The notes under the pieces were generated by a model that saw only the letters and a list, made by a program, of their open reading frames with translations, ran no database searches and had not been told where the DNA came from. 64,000 nucleotides of DNA from contig UCKM01000029.1 in NCBI GenBank assembly GCA_900473175.1, positions 1 to 64,000 of the forward strand, read 5' to 3'. Made by a program: the position numbers and the translations under genes. Below, piece after piece: positions 53,948 to 64,000 of this stretch (its first letter is position 1; the number at the start of each line of letters is the position of its first letter). Source of the DNA: Hyphomicrobiales bacterium (GTDB taxonomy: Bacteria; Pseudomonadota; Alphaproteobacteria; Rhizobiales; Rhizobiaceae).

Positions 53948-54286
53948 ATGAGACTGATCAGCACCGTATTTCTGGCGCTCAGCCTGACTTTTGCTACACT
54001 TAGGGCAGGCGTATCCGCACAGGAGATCCAGACCTATCGCCCGGCGCCGCGCGGTCTTGATGTGGTTCCCCGCAAACCAATCATCCTGCAGAACAATTCG
54101 CCGGCGAATATTGCTTCGCCCGACTGCACCGGCTCGTCGCGCTGCTATGACTTCCGCGTGCACCGACCAGTGGGTCCGTCGGGACCGACACAGACCGAGC
54201 GCTGCCGCGCCCAATACCAAACCTACCGCGCCCGCGACAATACGTATCAGCCATTCACCGGACCGCGGCGCCGCTGCGATCTTTGA
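53948..54286 (+). CDS. Small exported protein of unknown function
   Basis: A 112-residue protein with a signal peptide (MRLISTVFLALSLTFATLRAGVSA) and a basic, Cys-containing mature part (DCTGSSRCYDF, RCRAQYQTYRARDN). No family recognised. ATG at 53948 chosen over a TTG at 53942. It is convergent with ilvC. Confidence 0.65.
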   Translation: MRLISTVFLALSLTFATLRAGVSAQEIQTYRPAPRGLDVVPRKPIILQNNSPANIASPDCTGSSRCYDFRVHRPVGPSGPTQTERCRAQYQTYRARDNTYQPFTGPRRRCDL

Positions 54287-54329
54287 TTTTACACGACTAT
54301 CTCCCCGCTGTTGGGAACGGTTGCGTGAT

Positions 54330-54503
54330 ACCCCTCCCCGGACCTGCGGTCCGACCCTCCCCACAGGTGGGAGGGTAAGGGGTGGCGCTCTTGTTGTGAT
54401 GGCCTGCCACTACGGCGCTAGGACGACAGTTCCAACCGCCGCAGGATTGGCACCTTACCCTCCCCTTTGTGGGGAGGGTCGGACCGCAGGTCCGGGGAGG
54501 GGA
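54330..54503. repeat. Pair of inverted 55-bp repeats
   Basis: A unit of about 58 bp (CCCCTCCCCGGACCTGCGGTCC... at 54330-54387) is repeated in inverted orientation at 54449-54503 with a ~60-bp spacer. Each unit also holds internal palindromes (GACCTGCGGTC and CCCTCCCC...GGGGAGGG). A relative occurs at 46152-46200. The arrangement could form a long hairpin between the convergent genes. Confidence 0.85.
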
Positions 54504-54545
54504 ATTTCTTGAGCGGTTCTTTCGGGTTAACCCCGCCCCATAACG

Positions 54546-54577
54546 AAAAGGCCGGCGGAGCGATCCACCGGCCTTTT
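54546..54577 (-). terminator. Terminator after ilvC
   Basis: AAAAGGCCGG and CCGGCCTTTT form a 10-bp stem with a 12-base loop, 24 bp after the ilvC stop, with T-rich end on the minus strand. Confidence 0.9.
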
Positions 54578-54600
54578 GCAACCCTGTCCTGCGTCGAGGC

Positions 54601-56300
<1,700 letters not shown>

Positions 56301-56311
56301 GTTTCCACTCC

Positions 56312-56336
56312 TACCGTACCGTACCGTACGTTACGG
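56312..56336. promoter_or_regulatory. Likely TetR operator with CCGTAC repeats
   Basis: TACCGTACCGTACCGTACGTTACGG contains a palindrome with arms CCGTA and TACGG around cGTACg, plus an extra CCGTAC copy. It lies 12 bp before the regulator start. Confidence 0.65.
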
Positions 56337-56528
56337 CCAGCGTTCTAGTATGCGCAAACGGGTTTGGCAAGCCAAAATGAATAAAAGTTTTTGGCCGAAT
56401 CCAACGGCGTTTCACGCATATCAGGCCCGAACCTGCGGACTTTTCAGGAATATCGACCAAGACTCCTCCGTTCTTGGTTACGACCATCTATCCCTGATTG
56501 CATTTTGCGTGCGCACGGTTGCGCAGCG

Positions 56529-58457
56529 CTAGATATTGACCTGCGTTCCAATCTCGACGACGCGGCCGGTCGGTATCTGGAAGTATTCGGTCGCATCGCT
56601 CGCGGTTCGCGCCAGGGCGATGAACAGCCGATCCTGCCAAAGCGGCATTTCCGAACGGGCCGACGCCTTCAGCGAACGGCGCGACAGGAAGAAGGAGGTG
56701 GTCATGATGTCGAACTTCCAGCCCTGCTTGCGACAGATCGCCAGGGTGCGCGGAATGTTGGGGCGCTCCATATAGCCGAAGGTCAACGTGACCCGCATGA
56801 ACAGGTCGTTGATCGGCTCGATCCGCACGCGGTCGCTTTTCTTCACCAGCGGCGTTGGCGCCGTGATGACCGTCAGGATGACATTGCTTTGGTGCAAGAC
56901 CTTGTAATGCTTGAGACTATGCATCAGTGCGGTCGGCGTGCTCTTCGGATCGCCGGTCAGGAACACAGCTGTGCCGGGCACCAGCGTCGGCGGGCTTTCG
57001 GCCATTTTCCGCGAAATCAGATCGAGCGGAACCTCGCCCTTGCGTGTCTTTTCGAAGAGCTGGCGGCTACCCCGTACCCAGGTGAACATCACGAGGACGA
57101 TCAGGAATGCCACCACCAGCGAAGCCCAGCCGCCGTCAACGACTTTGATCAGGTTGGCGCTGACGAAGGTGAGATCAATGATCAGGAAAGAAAGCGTCAA
57201 CGTTACCGCTACCCACAGACGCCATTTCCAGATCCGGCTCATGACGATGAACAGCAGCGTGGTCGTGACGAGCATATTGCCGGTGACCGCAATACCGTAG
57301 GCCGAGGCGAGGTTGGACGAGCGCTCGAAGCCGAGCACCAGCAGGATCACCACGATGCCAAGGAGCACATTCACGCGTGGCAGATAGACCTGTCCGGACT
57401 GCTTCTCCGAGGTGTGCTCGATGTTGAGGCGCGGCAGAAGATTGAGCTGAACCGCCTGCCTCGACAGCGAATAGGCGCCTGAAATGACCGCCTGGCTGGC
57501 AATAACGGTCGCGGCCGTGGCGAGCAGCACCATGGGCAAGAGGGCCCAATGCGGGAACATTTCGAAGAAGGGATTCTTGGCAGCTTCGCCATTGGCCAGG
57601 ATGAAGGCGCCTTGCCCGAAATAGTTGAGAAGCAGGCAGGGAAAGACGATCCACATCCACGCGGTGGCAATGGGTTTGCGGCCGAAATGGCCAAGATCGG
57701 CGTAGAGAGCCTCCGCGCCAGTCACCGCCAGAAATACTGTACCGATCGTCGGAAAGGCCGTGACCGGATTATCGATAATATATTCAAAGGCATAGACGGG
57801 ATTGGCGGCGGCAAAAACAGTGAGATCGTCCGCAAGATGCCAGAGCCCGAAAAAGCCAATGGCGAGGAACCAGATCAGGGTGATCGGCCCGAAAATCGTC
57901 GCAACGCGCGCCGTACCGAACCGCTGCACCGAAAACAGCGTCAGGAGGATGACGAGCGTGATCGGGACAATGAACGGCTCAAGCGTAGGCGTCACGATCT
58001 CCAGGCCCTCGACCGCGGAAAGCACGGAGATCGCCGGGGTGATGACTGCATCGCCGTAGAAGAGCGATGCGCCGATGATTCCAATCGCAAGAATGAGTTG
58101 CGGGCGAGTCTTGAAGCTCGCCCGCGCCAAAGCCATCAAGGAAAGGATGCCGCCCTCGCCGTCATTGTCGGCGCGCAGCACGAAGAGCACATATTTGATC
58201 GTCACGATGACGGTCAGTATCCAGAAGATCATCGATACGACGCCGAGGACGTCGGTGCGGCTCAGCGTACCGTCGAGCGATGCTGCGTGAAGAGCTTCAC
58301 GAAAAGCGTAGATCGGACTCGTTCCGATATCGCCATAGACGACACCGAGAGCACCGAGCACAAGCACCGGAAAGGTTTCTTTATGATGATGCAAATCCGG
58401 TTCATGGGCGACGGGATCTTTAGAAAAGTTCTCGTCAGCCAATTGCTCGTCACTCAT
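56529..58457 (-). CDS. kup: Kup-type low-affinity potassium transporter
   Basis: This 642-residue protein starts with a His-rich N-terminus (HEPDLHHHKE), then LGALGVVYGDIGTSPIYAFREA and about twelve membrane segments, and a C-terminal cytosolic domain. It imports K+ with H+. Length fits the family. Confidence 0.94.
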   Translation of the reverse strand: MSDEQLADENFSKDPVAHEPDLHHHKETFPVLVLGALGVVYGDIGTSPIYAFREALHAASLDGTLSRTDVLGVVSMIFWILTVIVTIKYVLFVLRADNDGEGGILSLMALARASFKTRPQLILAIGIIGASLFYGDAVITPAISVLSAVEGLEIVTPTLEPFIVPITLVILLTLFSVQRFGTARVATIFGPITLIWFLAIGFFGLWHLADDLTVFAAANPVYAFEYIIDNPVTAFPTIGTVFLAVTGAEALYADLGHFGRKPIATAWMWIVFPCLLLNYFGQGAFILANGEAAKNPFFEMFPHWALLPMVLLATAATVIASQAVISGAYSLSRQAVQLNLLPRLNIEHTSEKQSGQVYLPRVNVLLGIVVILLVLGFERSSNLASAYGIAVTGNMLVTTTLLFIVMSRIWKWRLWVAVTLTLSFLIIDLTFVSANLIKVVDGGWASLVVAFLIVLVMFTWVRGSRQLFEKTRKGEVPLDLISRKMAESPPTLVPGTAVFLTGDPKSTPTALMHSLKHYKVLHQSNVILTVITAPTPLVKKSDRVRIEPINDLFMRVTLTFGYMERPNIPRTLAICRKQGWKFDIMTTSFFLSRRSLKASARSEMPLWQDRLFIALARTASDATEYFQIPTGRVVEIGTQVNI

Positions 58458-58600
58458 GCAGGTATTCCCCTCGCTCTGACAGCGTGGGCGGACGAGTTAG
58501 TCGTGTTGCATCGCAATATCAATCGCCATTTCTTCATAGCTAGTCACCTACGATATGCAAAAACGCATGACAAATCAAATCCTGCACCCGAATCAACGGT

Positions 58601-59341
58601 CTAGCCATTGAGCGCATCCAGGAATCTTTCTACAGCTCCGGACATTCCGTGCACCAGCGCCTCCGCCGTCAGACCATGACCGATTGAAACCTCAACAAGA
58701 TTGGGCACTTTTTTGACCAGTGCGGGAAGGTTGGCGACGGTAAGATCATGGCCGGCATTGACCGCAATCCCCGCCTTCGCCGCTGCGGCAGCTGCAACTT
58801 CAAGCTTTCTCAATTCTGAGGCTTCACGGCGCGGATCATCATAAGCACCGCCGTAGGGGCCAGTATAGAGTTCGATCCTGTCCGCGCCAAGCGCCTTGGC
58901 GCCAGCCGGGGCCTCGGGATCCGGGTCGACAAACAGGGAAACGCGCGCGCCCTGCTCTTTCAGGCGCACAATAATGGGCCGCAAAAGGCCGGCATGCTTC
59001 GCAAGATCCCAGCCATGATCCGAGGTGGCTTGCGAGGGATCGTCTGGAACCAGGGTCACCTGTTCCGGTTCGTTTTTGGCTACAAGTTCCAGGAATTCAG
59101 CGGTGGGATAGCCCTCGATGTTGAATTCGGCTTGCGGAAACTCGTCATCGATCAACGCGCGGATTTCCGGTAGATCGGAAAAGCGGATATGCCGCTCGTC
59201 GGGGCGCGGATGCACCGTCAACCCGGCAGCCCCCGCAGCCAGGGCGATCCGTCCAAGACCGGTAACGCTAGGCCATGGCAGATCGCGGCGGTTGCGCAAC
59301 ATGGCGATGGCATTGAGGTTGACGGAGAGTTTGGCAGTCAT
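58601..59341 (-). CDS. pdxJ: Pyridoxine 5'-phosphate synthase
   Basis: This 246-residue barrel begins [26 protein letters not shown] and has the [17 protein letters not shown] and NAGHDLT motifs. It makes pyridoxine phosphate from 1-deoxyxylulose phosphate and aminoacetone phosphate. The ATG at 59341 is preferred over an extension to 59356. Confidence 0.95.
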   Translation of the reverse strand: MTAKLSVNLNAIAMLRNRRDLPWPSVTGLGRIALAAGAAGLTVHPRPDERHIRFSDLPEIRALIDDEFPQAEFNIEGYPTAEFLELVAKNEPEQVTLVPDDPSQATSDHGWDLAKHAGLLRPIIVRLKEQGARVSLFVDPDPEAPAGAKALGADRIELYTGPYGGAYDDPRREASELRKLEVAAAAAAKAGIAVNAGHDLTVANLPALVKKVPNLVEVSIGHGLTAEALVHGMSGAVERFLDALNG

Positions 59342-59466
59342 GGTCGATATCCGCACTGGAAGGTACTCGGATATCTTTTAGCTGAGAAATTCGACATAAG
59401 ACATTGGTAAATCGTTCTAGGCCGTAAACTCATCAACAGGTCGAAATGGCGCCGGAGAGGCTGGTT

Positions 59467-60594
59467 CTAGCGAACCACTGTCAATCGTTCGGCAGCGCGC
59501 GTGATGGCGGTATAGAGCCAGCGCTCGCGCGTATCGCGAAATGCATAACTTTCATCGAAAAGCACAACGTCGTTCCATTGCGACCCTTGAGCCTTGTGCG
59601 TCGTCAAGGCATACCCATAGTCGAAATCGTCGAACCGCTTCTTCGTCTGCCACGGGATTTCCGCGTCCGGATCTTCGAACTGCGCCTTAAGGAGCTTGAT
59701 CTTGGCGACGCCCCTGCCCGGCTCTTCGTCCTCCGGCGCGACGAGAAGGTTTATGCCGGGTTTGACTGTCTCCCGCGAAGACGTCATGACCTTCCACAAT
59801 GAGCCATTCAGCAGGCCCTTGGCTGGATCGTTGCGCAGACACACCAGTTTGTCGCCCGTCTGCGGAAAGGACGCCGAAAACCCCTTCAACTCGCGCAGCC
59901 GCTGGTTGTAACGCCGGCGCGTCCGATTGGTACCCACCAGGACCTGGTCGGCGCCAAGCACCAGTTCCTGGGTCACATCCGTCTTGGCGATGACTTTCGC
60001 GGCACCGAAATCGCCGTAGCCAAATTCACGCCCTTCGCGCACATCGAGCGCGAGACGGATGATGGGGTTATCCCGCGCCTGGCGGTGAATTTCGCTCAGA
60101 AGAAAATCCGGCTCATGCTCGGTGAAGAAGCCTCCACCTGAAATTGGCGGCAACTGCCCCGGATCGCCAAGCACAAGAATTGGAGTGCCGAAGCTCAACA
60201 GGTCCCGTCCCAATTGTTCGTCCACCATCGAGCACTCGTCGACGACAATGAGCTTGGCCTTGGCGACGGGGCTTTGCCGATTGAGGGAGAATGTCGGCGA
60301 AATGCTGGTCTTGCCCGTCGTCTCGTTTTCGATGGCCTCTTCGCCGCGCGGCCGGTAGATCAGCGAATGGAGTGTCCTTGCATTCGCCGCGCCCTTGGAG
60401 CGAAGCACCTGCGCCGCCTTTCCGGTGAAGGCAGCAAACTGGACGTCGCCCTCAATATGTTCGGCGAAATAACGGGCAAGCGTGGTCTTGCCGGTGCCGG
60501 CATAGCCGAAAAGCCGGAAAATCGGCTTGCGCCCTTCCTTCAGCCATTTGGAAACGGCGCGCAGCGCTTCATCCTGTTGCGGTGATAATTGCAT
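59467..60594 (-). CDS. RecD-like ATP-dependent DNA helicase
   Basis: This 375-residue superfamily 1 helicase has Walker A GYAGTGKTT (~residues 31-39), DECSM, GDPGQLPP, and the C-terminal UvrD-like TTHKAQGSQW motif VI region. The N-terminal RecD extension is absent. It unwinds DNA or RNA-DNA; role in repair or recombination is inferred. Confidence 0.88.
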   Translation of the reverse strand: MQLSPQQDEALRAVSKWLKEGRKPIFRLFGYAGTGKTTLARYFAEHIEGDVQFAAFTGKAAQVLRSKGAANARTLHSLIYRPRGEEAIENETTGKTSISPTFSLNRQSPVAKAKLIVVDECSMVDEQLGRDLLSFGTPILVLGDPGQLPPISGGGFFTEHEPDFLLSEIHRQARDNPIIRLALDVREGREFGYGDFGAAKVIAKTDVTQELVLGADQVLVGTNRTRRRYNQRLRELKGFSASFPQTGDKLVCLRNDPAKGLLNGSLWKVMTSSRETVKPGINLLVAPEDEEPGRGVAKIKLLKAQFEDPDAEIPWQTKKRFDDFDYGYALTTHKAQGSQWNDVVLFDESYAFRDTRERWLYTAITRAAERLTVVR

Positions 60595-60656
60595 GGCCCT
60601 GACTGACAGGATTCGTGGTCAAAGGGCAAGAAAAATGGGCGGTGTGGGCTCTATTA

Positions 60657-61103
60657 CTACAGGTTATCCGGATTTCCGGGGCGAATTTGGCCCTCACCCA
60701 CCCGGCCGAATTTCTGGTCCACCATGCGGAACCGATCGCCCTTGATCTGCAACCGCCAACAGATTTTCTGCTCTTCACCCTCATAGGCAAGACAGAGATT
60801 TTCGTTCTCCAGCGTCCAGTCGCCTGAATAGGACATGCCATTGGTTGCCACCTGTTCCGGCTTGCAGCACTCGATCATCTTCCCGCGCGACTTTCCATCT
60901 GGCCCAAGGAATTCGGTGAAGTTGAACGGCGGCTCGGCCTTCACCTCACCCGTCAGGGTTGCTCCAGTGATGATCTTGCGCAAATCATCTTCAGTGGATG
61001 TCGGCCACGCATCATCCTGCGCCATGGCGCTTGCGGAAAATATCGAAAGCGCAAGAGCCAGAAGGATTGCCGCGGCGCGGCATGGTCTCGGTAAAATCTG
61101 CAT
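60657..61103 (-). CDS. Exported protein of unknown function, coupled to the nitrile hydratase operon
   Basis: This 148-residue protein has a signal peptide (MQILPRPCRAAAILLALALSIFSASAMA) and a mature part with a paired cysteine (ECCKPEQVAT) and two more (LCLAYEG, KICWRL). ATG at 61103 overlaps the stop of the upstream gene (TGATG), implying translational coupling. No family recognised. Confidence 0.65.
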   Translation of the reverse strand: MQILPRPCRAAAILLALALSIFSASAMAQDDAWPTSTEDDLRKIITGATLTGEVKAEPPFNFTEFLGPDGKSRGKMIECCKPEQVATNGMSYSGDWTLENENLCLAYEGEEQKICWRLQIKGDRFRMVDQKFGRVGEGQIRPGNPDNL

Positions 61104-61486
61104 CAATGTGGTTCCGGATCGTTTTCAAGCTTGATCGGCTGGCCGTGGGGCGTCGCGTGAGCGGCACGCTGCCAGGCTGCGGCCAAATGGTCAATGTCGG
61201 CCACACGCGCAATATTCTTATGTGCAATCAGCGATTCCAGCGCGGCGACCCAGCAATGATAATAGTCGCTCGCATCTTCCAGCGCCCCGGGCCGCTTCAA
61301 TTGCGCCGAAAGGGCCTGAGCCCATTCATCCCAACTGAACAACGCCTTATCATGCAGGGCTACGACCATGGCAAAGGCATCGGCCTGCCACGGCTCGGCA
61401 AAAACCGGGCCGCCATCTTTCAAGGCGAGGCCCTGCGAGTGCGCGATAAGCTCACGCAGGCTCAAGATAGCTCTCCCAGGCGTCAA
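61103..61486 (-). CDS. Nitrile hydratase accessory (activator) protein
   Basis: This protein of about 127 residues (start uncertain: TTG at 61486 overlapping nthB by 35 bp, or a later codon) has PVFAEPWQADAFAMVVALHD and the ending YYHCWVAALESL of NHase activators such as P14K. Activators insert cobalt into the alpha subunit. Position directly after nthB fits. Confidence 0.82.
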   Translation of the reverse strand: MTPGRAILSLRELIAHSQGLALKDGGPVFAEPWQADAFAMVVALHDKALFSWDEWAQALSAQLKRPGALEDASDYYHCWVAALESLIAHKNIARVADIDHLAAAWQRAAHATPHGQPIKLENDPEPH

Positions 61487-62111
61487 TGCTGACGGTCAGT
61501 TTCGGGTCTGCGCCGTCGCCCCATAGTTCGGGGGCGGAAAAGACGATCGTATAGAGATATTGCGGGTTTTCGCCCTTGCCGTGTGCATTGCTGTCGGGGA
61601 AAACAAAGCCCTCGCGTACGGCATCGACGATACCGCGCTTGCCGCGGGCATAGCGCGGCAGCCGCGTATGGGTTTCAGGGTTGAAGTTGTGCGTTCGCAC
61701 TCTGTCGCCAGCCTTGAAGCGCGGCGCGCCCGCGACCGGCCTGTCGCATGGCCCACCCTTGGCCAGCGCCGCCGCGACGTTCTCCGCCTTGAGGGTGCGT
61801 TTGGGGTCGGTCCCCTTGCTGATCGAGTGGCCTTCTTTCAGTTCCTGCGCAGTCACGAAGCCGTGGCGCTGCAGCAACCTTTCCAGCCCCTTGATCCAGA
61901 TTTCGTAGTAGGTCGAGGAATAATAGTCCGCGGGGTGCAGGCTTTCGCGCGTGTGCCGGCTCTCATCGATATTCCAATGCCCCATGGCGCCGGCGGCAAT
62001 CGTCAGCCCGAGTGCACGTTTCTCCCACCCGGCATGAAAGATCGGTTCGTCCTTTTCCGGTGCGATGGGACCGAAGCCCATCTGCCCGCCAAGGTCCTGC
62101 GGGCCGTTCAT
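61452..62111 (-). CDS. nthB: Nitrile hydratase beta subunit
   Basis: This 219-residue protein begins [16 protein letters not shown] and has [15 protein letters not shown] and the C-terminal beta-barrel [20 protein letters not shown]. It pairs with the alpha subunit to hydrate nitriles to amides. The ATG at 62111 overlaps the alpha gene stop (ATGA). Confidence 0.95.
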   Translation of the reverse strand: MNGPQDLGGQMGFGPIAPEKDEPIFHAGWEKRALGLTIAAGAMGHWNIDESRHTRESLHPADYYSSTYYEIWIKGLERLLQRHGFVTAQELKEGHSISKGTDPKRTLKAENVAAALAKGGPCDRPVAGAPRFKAGDRVRTHNFNPETHTRLPRYARGKRGIVDAVREGFVFPDSNAHGKGENPQYLYTIVFSAPELWGDGADPKLTVSIDAWESYLEPA

Positions 62112-62728
62112 GCCGCCTCCGGCGCCAGGGCAATGCCCGTTCCAATCATCGCATCTCGGGTGACCAGCTTTGCGAGCTGTGCCTCGCTCAAAGCGTCCGT
62201 TCCATCCGGGCGGAGCGGAATGACGAGATAACGCAGTTCGGCGGTCGAATCCCACACGCGAATATTTGTGGTTTCTGGAAGCACCAGATCAAATTCGGCA
62301 AGGACCCCGCGGGGGTCGATGACCGCCCTCGAACGGTAGGGCGGCGATTTGTACCAGACCGGCGGTAGTCCCAATACAGACCACGGGTAGCATGAGCACA
62401 GGGTGCACACGACAAGGTTATGCGTATCGGCGGTGTTGAACACCGCCTGCATGTGCTCACCCTGACGACCGGAGATGCCGAGCGAGGCGATCGCTGCCGT
62501 TGCATCCCGCTTCAGCCAGTCGGCAAATTGCGGGTCGGACCACGCTTTCGCCACGACTTTCGCGCCGATGTGCGGTCCGACCTTCGTCTCATAGGTCTCG
62601 ACAATTGCATCGATTGCCGCCGGATCAACCAGACCTTTTTGCGTCAATATCGTTTCGAGAGCCCGCACCCGCGCAGCCATCGGATCGAGTTCGTTGTCGT
62701 GATGGTGGTCGTCGTGATCGTGTGCCAT
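62108..62728 (-). CDS. nthA: Nitrile hydratase alpha subunit, cobalt type
   Basis: This 206-residue protein has a His/Asp-rich N-terminus ([13 protein letters not shown]) and the metal motif [11 protein letters not shown] with C108, C111, S112 and C113. Thr after the first Cys marks cobalt-type enzymes, whereas iron types have Ser. It is first of a nthA-nthB-activator set. Two cysteines should become oxidised to sulfinic and sulfenic acids. Confidence 0.94.
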   Translation of the reverse strand: MAHDHDDHHHDNELDPMAARVRALETILTQKGLVDPAAIDAIVETYETKVGPHIGAKVVAKAWSDPQFADWLKRDATAAIASLGISGRQGEHMQAVFNTADTHNLVVCTLCSCYPWSVLGLPPVWYKSPPYRSRAVIDPRGVLAEFDLVLPETTNIRVWDSTAELRYLVIPLRPDGTDALSEAQLAKLVTRDAMIGTGIALAPEAA

Positions 62729-62765
62729 GCCGGAATCTTAAGCCCCATCGATAAACGGCGCAAGC

Positions 62766-63365
62766 TTACTTGAGCATCGGCCACATGCTGGCGACAAGCA
62801 GGATCGCCATGGAGATATTGAACCATTTCAACCGTACCGGATCGGCAAGCCAGCCACGCATCATCTGGCCAAAAGCAGCCCAGGTCGAAACCGAAGGTAT
62901 GTTCACCAGCGCAAAGGCCATGCCGACGATCAATACAGTGGCGAGATAGTCGTTTGACGATGTGTAGGTCGCCATCGCAGTTACCGCCATTACCCATGCC
63001 TTCGGATTGATCCACTGGAATGCTGCAGCTTCCAGAAACGTCATCGGCCGGGCCTTGGCGTCGACCGCGCCCATGGATCGCGAGCTTGCGATTTTGTAGG
63101 CGAGGTAAACGAGATAGGCGCCGCCGGCGAACTTCATCACGGTATAAAGCGTCGGAAACGCCTGGATCAGAGCGCCCAAACCCAGCCCGACGCCGATCAG
63201 CAAGGTGAAAAACCCGCTGCCGATCCCGAACATGTGGGGAATGGTGCGCCGGAAGCCGAAATTGACGCCCGAGGCCAGAAGCATCAAATTGTTGGGTCCC
63301 GGCGTTATCGACGTCACAAATGCGAAGACAAGCAGTGTCAGAAAAATCTCAAGCGTCATTCTCAT
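62766..63365 (-). CDS. LysE/RhtB-family amino acid exporter
   Basis: This 199-residue membrane protein has six hydrophobic segments and the family start TSITPGPNNLMLLASG. It probably exports an amino acid or derivative. ATG at 63365 or 63359 are alternative starts. It is downstream of ilvH in the same direction. Confidence 0.87.
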   Translation of the reverse strand: MRMTLEIFLTLLVFAFVTSITPGPNNLMLLASGVNFGFRRTIPHMFGIGSGFFTLLIGVGLGLGALIQAFPTLYTVMKFAGGAYLVYLAYKIASSRSMGAVDAKARPMTFLEAAAFQWINPKAWVMAVTAMATYTSSNDYLATVLIVGMAFALVNIPSVSTWAAFGQMMRGWLADPVRLKWFNISMAILLVASMWPMLK

Positions 63366-63479
63366 ACCCGACTTTATAAGATGGCTGCACGCTAAGATCC
63401 GATATGATCTGGCTCAACGGCAATCTTGTCAGGGATACAATTGCGTACCCCTGCAAAGATTTCGGCGATCGTCGGATCG

Positions 63480-64000
63480 TTACATGCCTTGCGGACCGCG
63501 GTTCATCGCGGCGACACCGGTTCGGCAAATCTCGACAAGACCGAGCGGCTTCATGATGGCGATGAACTGGTCGATCTTGGAGCCCTTGCCCGTGATCTCG
63601 AAGATGAAGTGCTCGGTCGTCGCGTCGACCACCTTGGCATGGAAGGCGTCGGCAAGACGCAACGCCTCATTGCGGTTGTCGCCAAGGCCCGCGACCTTGA
63701 CCAGCGCGAGTTCACGCTGGATCGGCTTCTCGTGGCCGAGTTCGTCTGCGCGCACCGAAAGATCGACCACGCGGTGGACCGGAACGATGCGCTCCAACTG
63801 GTGGCGGATCTGGTCGAGGACATGCGGCGTGCCGCGCGTCACGATGGTGATGCGCGACAGATGCTGTTCGTGTTCGGTCTCCGACACAGTCAGGCTTTCA
63901 ATATTGTAGCCCCGTCCGGAAAACAGGCCGATGACCCGGGCAAGGACGCCCGGTTCGTTGTCGACAAGCACGGAGAGCACCGTGGTGACGGGTAGCTCCG
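63480..64000 (-). CDS. ilvH: Acetolactate synthase small (regulatory) subunit, partial
   Basis: The 5' end is beyond the window; 173 codons are visible and the frame stays open to position 64000 (ELPVTTVLSVLVDNEPG). The ACT domain (LSVLVDNEPGVLARVIGLFSGRGYN) and the C-terminal part (AFHAKVVDATTEHFIFEITG) match the valine-sensing subunit of AHAS (IlvH/IlvN). It regulates the first step of branched-chain synthesis, one step before IlvC. Confidence 0.95.
   Translation of the reverse strand, partial: ELPVTTVLSVLVDNEPGVLARVIGLFSGRGYNIESLTVSETEHEQHLSRITIVTRGTPHVLDQIRHQLERIVPVHRVVDLSVRADELGHEKPIQRELALVKVAGLGDNRNEALRLADAFHAKVVDATTEHFIFEITGKGSKIDQFIAIMKPLGLVEICRTGVAAMNRGPQGM

Overview
The window is chromosomal DNA of an aerobic alphaproteobacterium of the order Rhizobiales (Hyphomicrobiales). 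The pointers are high G+C at third codon positions, a fused SecDF, a rhizobial-type S21 with a long basic tail, an ExoD-family protein, a PuuD urate oxidase beside guanine deaminase, a bmt-type betaine-homocysteine methyltransferase, and several alphaproteobacterial intergenic palindromes. Genus cannot be settled from this sequence alone; Phyllobacterium, Mesorhizobium, Ochrobactrum and Sinorhizobium are all plausible relatives.

The left ~33 kb is a methylated-amine and one-carbon region. It holds two pyrrolysine-free MttB-superfamily methyltransferases (352-1932 and 9248-10834), one corrinoid protein (11079-11774), a methyl-folate:corrinoid methyltransferase, a methylenetetrahydrofolate reductase, a RACo-type Fe-S/ATPase corrinoid activator (14491-18538), a betaine-homocysteine methyltransferase, two dimethylglycine/sarcosine dehydrogenase-like flavoproteins, sarcosine oxidase delta-alpha-gamma genes, and a GlxA/AraC-type regulator of the GbdR/ArgR kind. 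The inferred flow is: a quaternary amine such as glycine betaine loses one methyl to Co(I) on the corrinoid protein; MeTr moves it to tetrahydrofolate; MTHFR oxidises it; the flavoproteins and sarcosine oxidase then strip dimethylglycine and sarcosine to glycine and methylene-THF; Bmt offers an alternative methyl sink to methionine. Embedded genes of unknown role (DUF1638, a 100-residue 'virulence factor' family protein, a CblC-like protein fused to ferredoxin clusters) look like further parts of this system.

Three things tie the region together and may be new. First, a direct repeat NGTCGY-N15-NGTCGY (21-bp period) lies 60-125 bp upstream of four of its promoters, in the style of GlxA/ArgR-type regulators. 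Second, five of its enzymes carry short Arg/Gly-rich tails. Third, the 8471-9157 protein combines a motif resembling human MMACHC (CblC) with two Fe-S cluster motifs, which suggests a corrinoid-reducing or corrinoid-handling protein.

From about 34 to 64 kb the genes are mostly housekeeping or ordinary accessory: purine catabolism (guaD, puuD) with a 2OG-Fe(II) oxygenase; secDF; a Kef-type antiporter; a YbhN-like membrane protein; an Rrf2 regulator; a TPP-riboswitch-controlled thiC-thiO-thiS-thiG operon interrupted by a repeat; rpsU; ridA; tRNA-Lys(CTT); PhzF, Nudix and EEP enzymes; ilvC; a TetR regulator; kup; pdxJ; a RecD-like helicase; a cobalt-type nitrile hydratase operon; a LysE exporter; and ilvH/ilvN running off the right edge. 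No insertion sequence, prophage or CRISPR array was seen.
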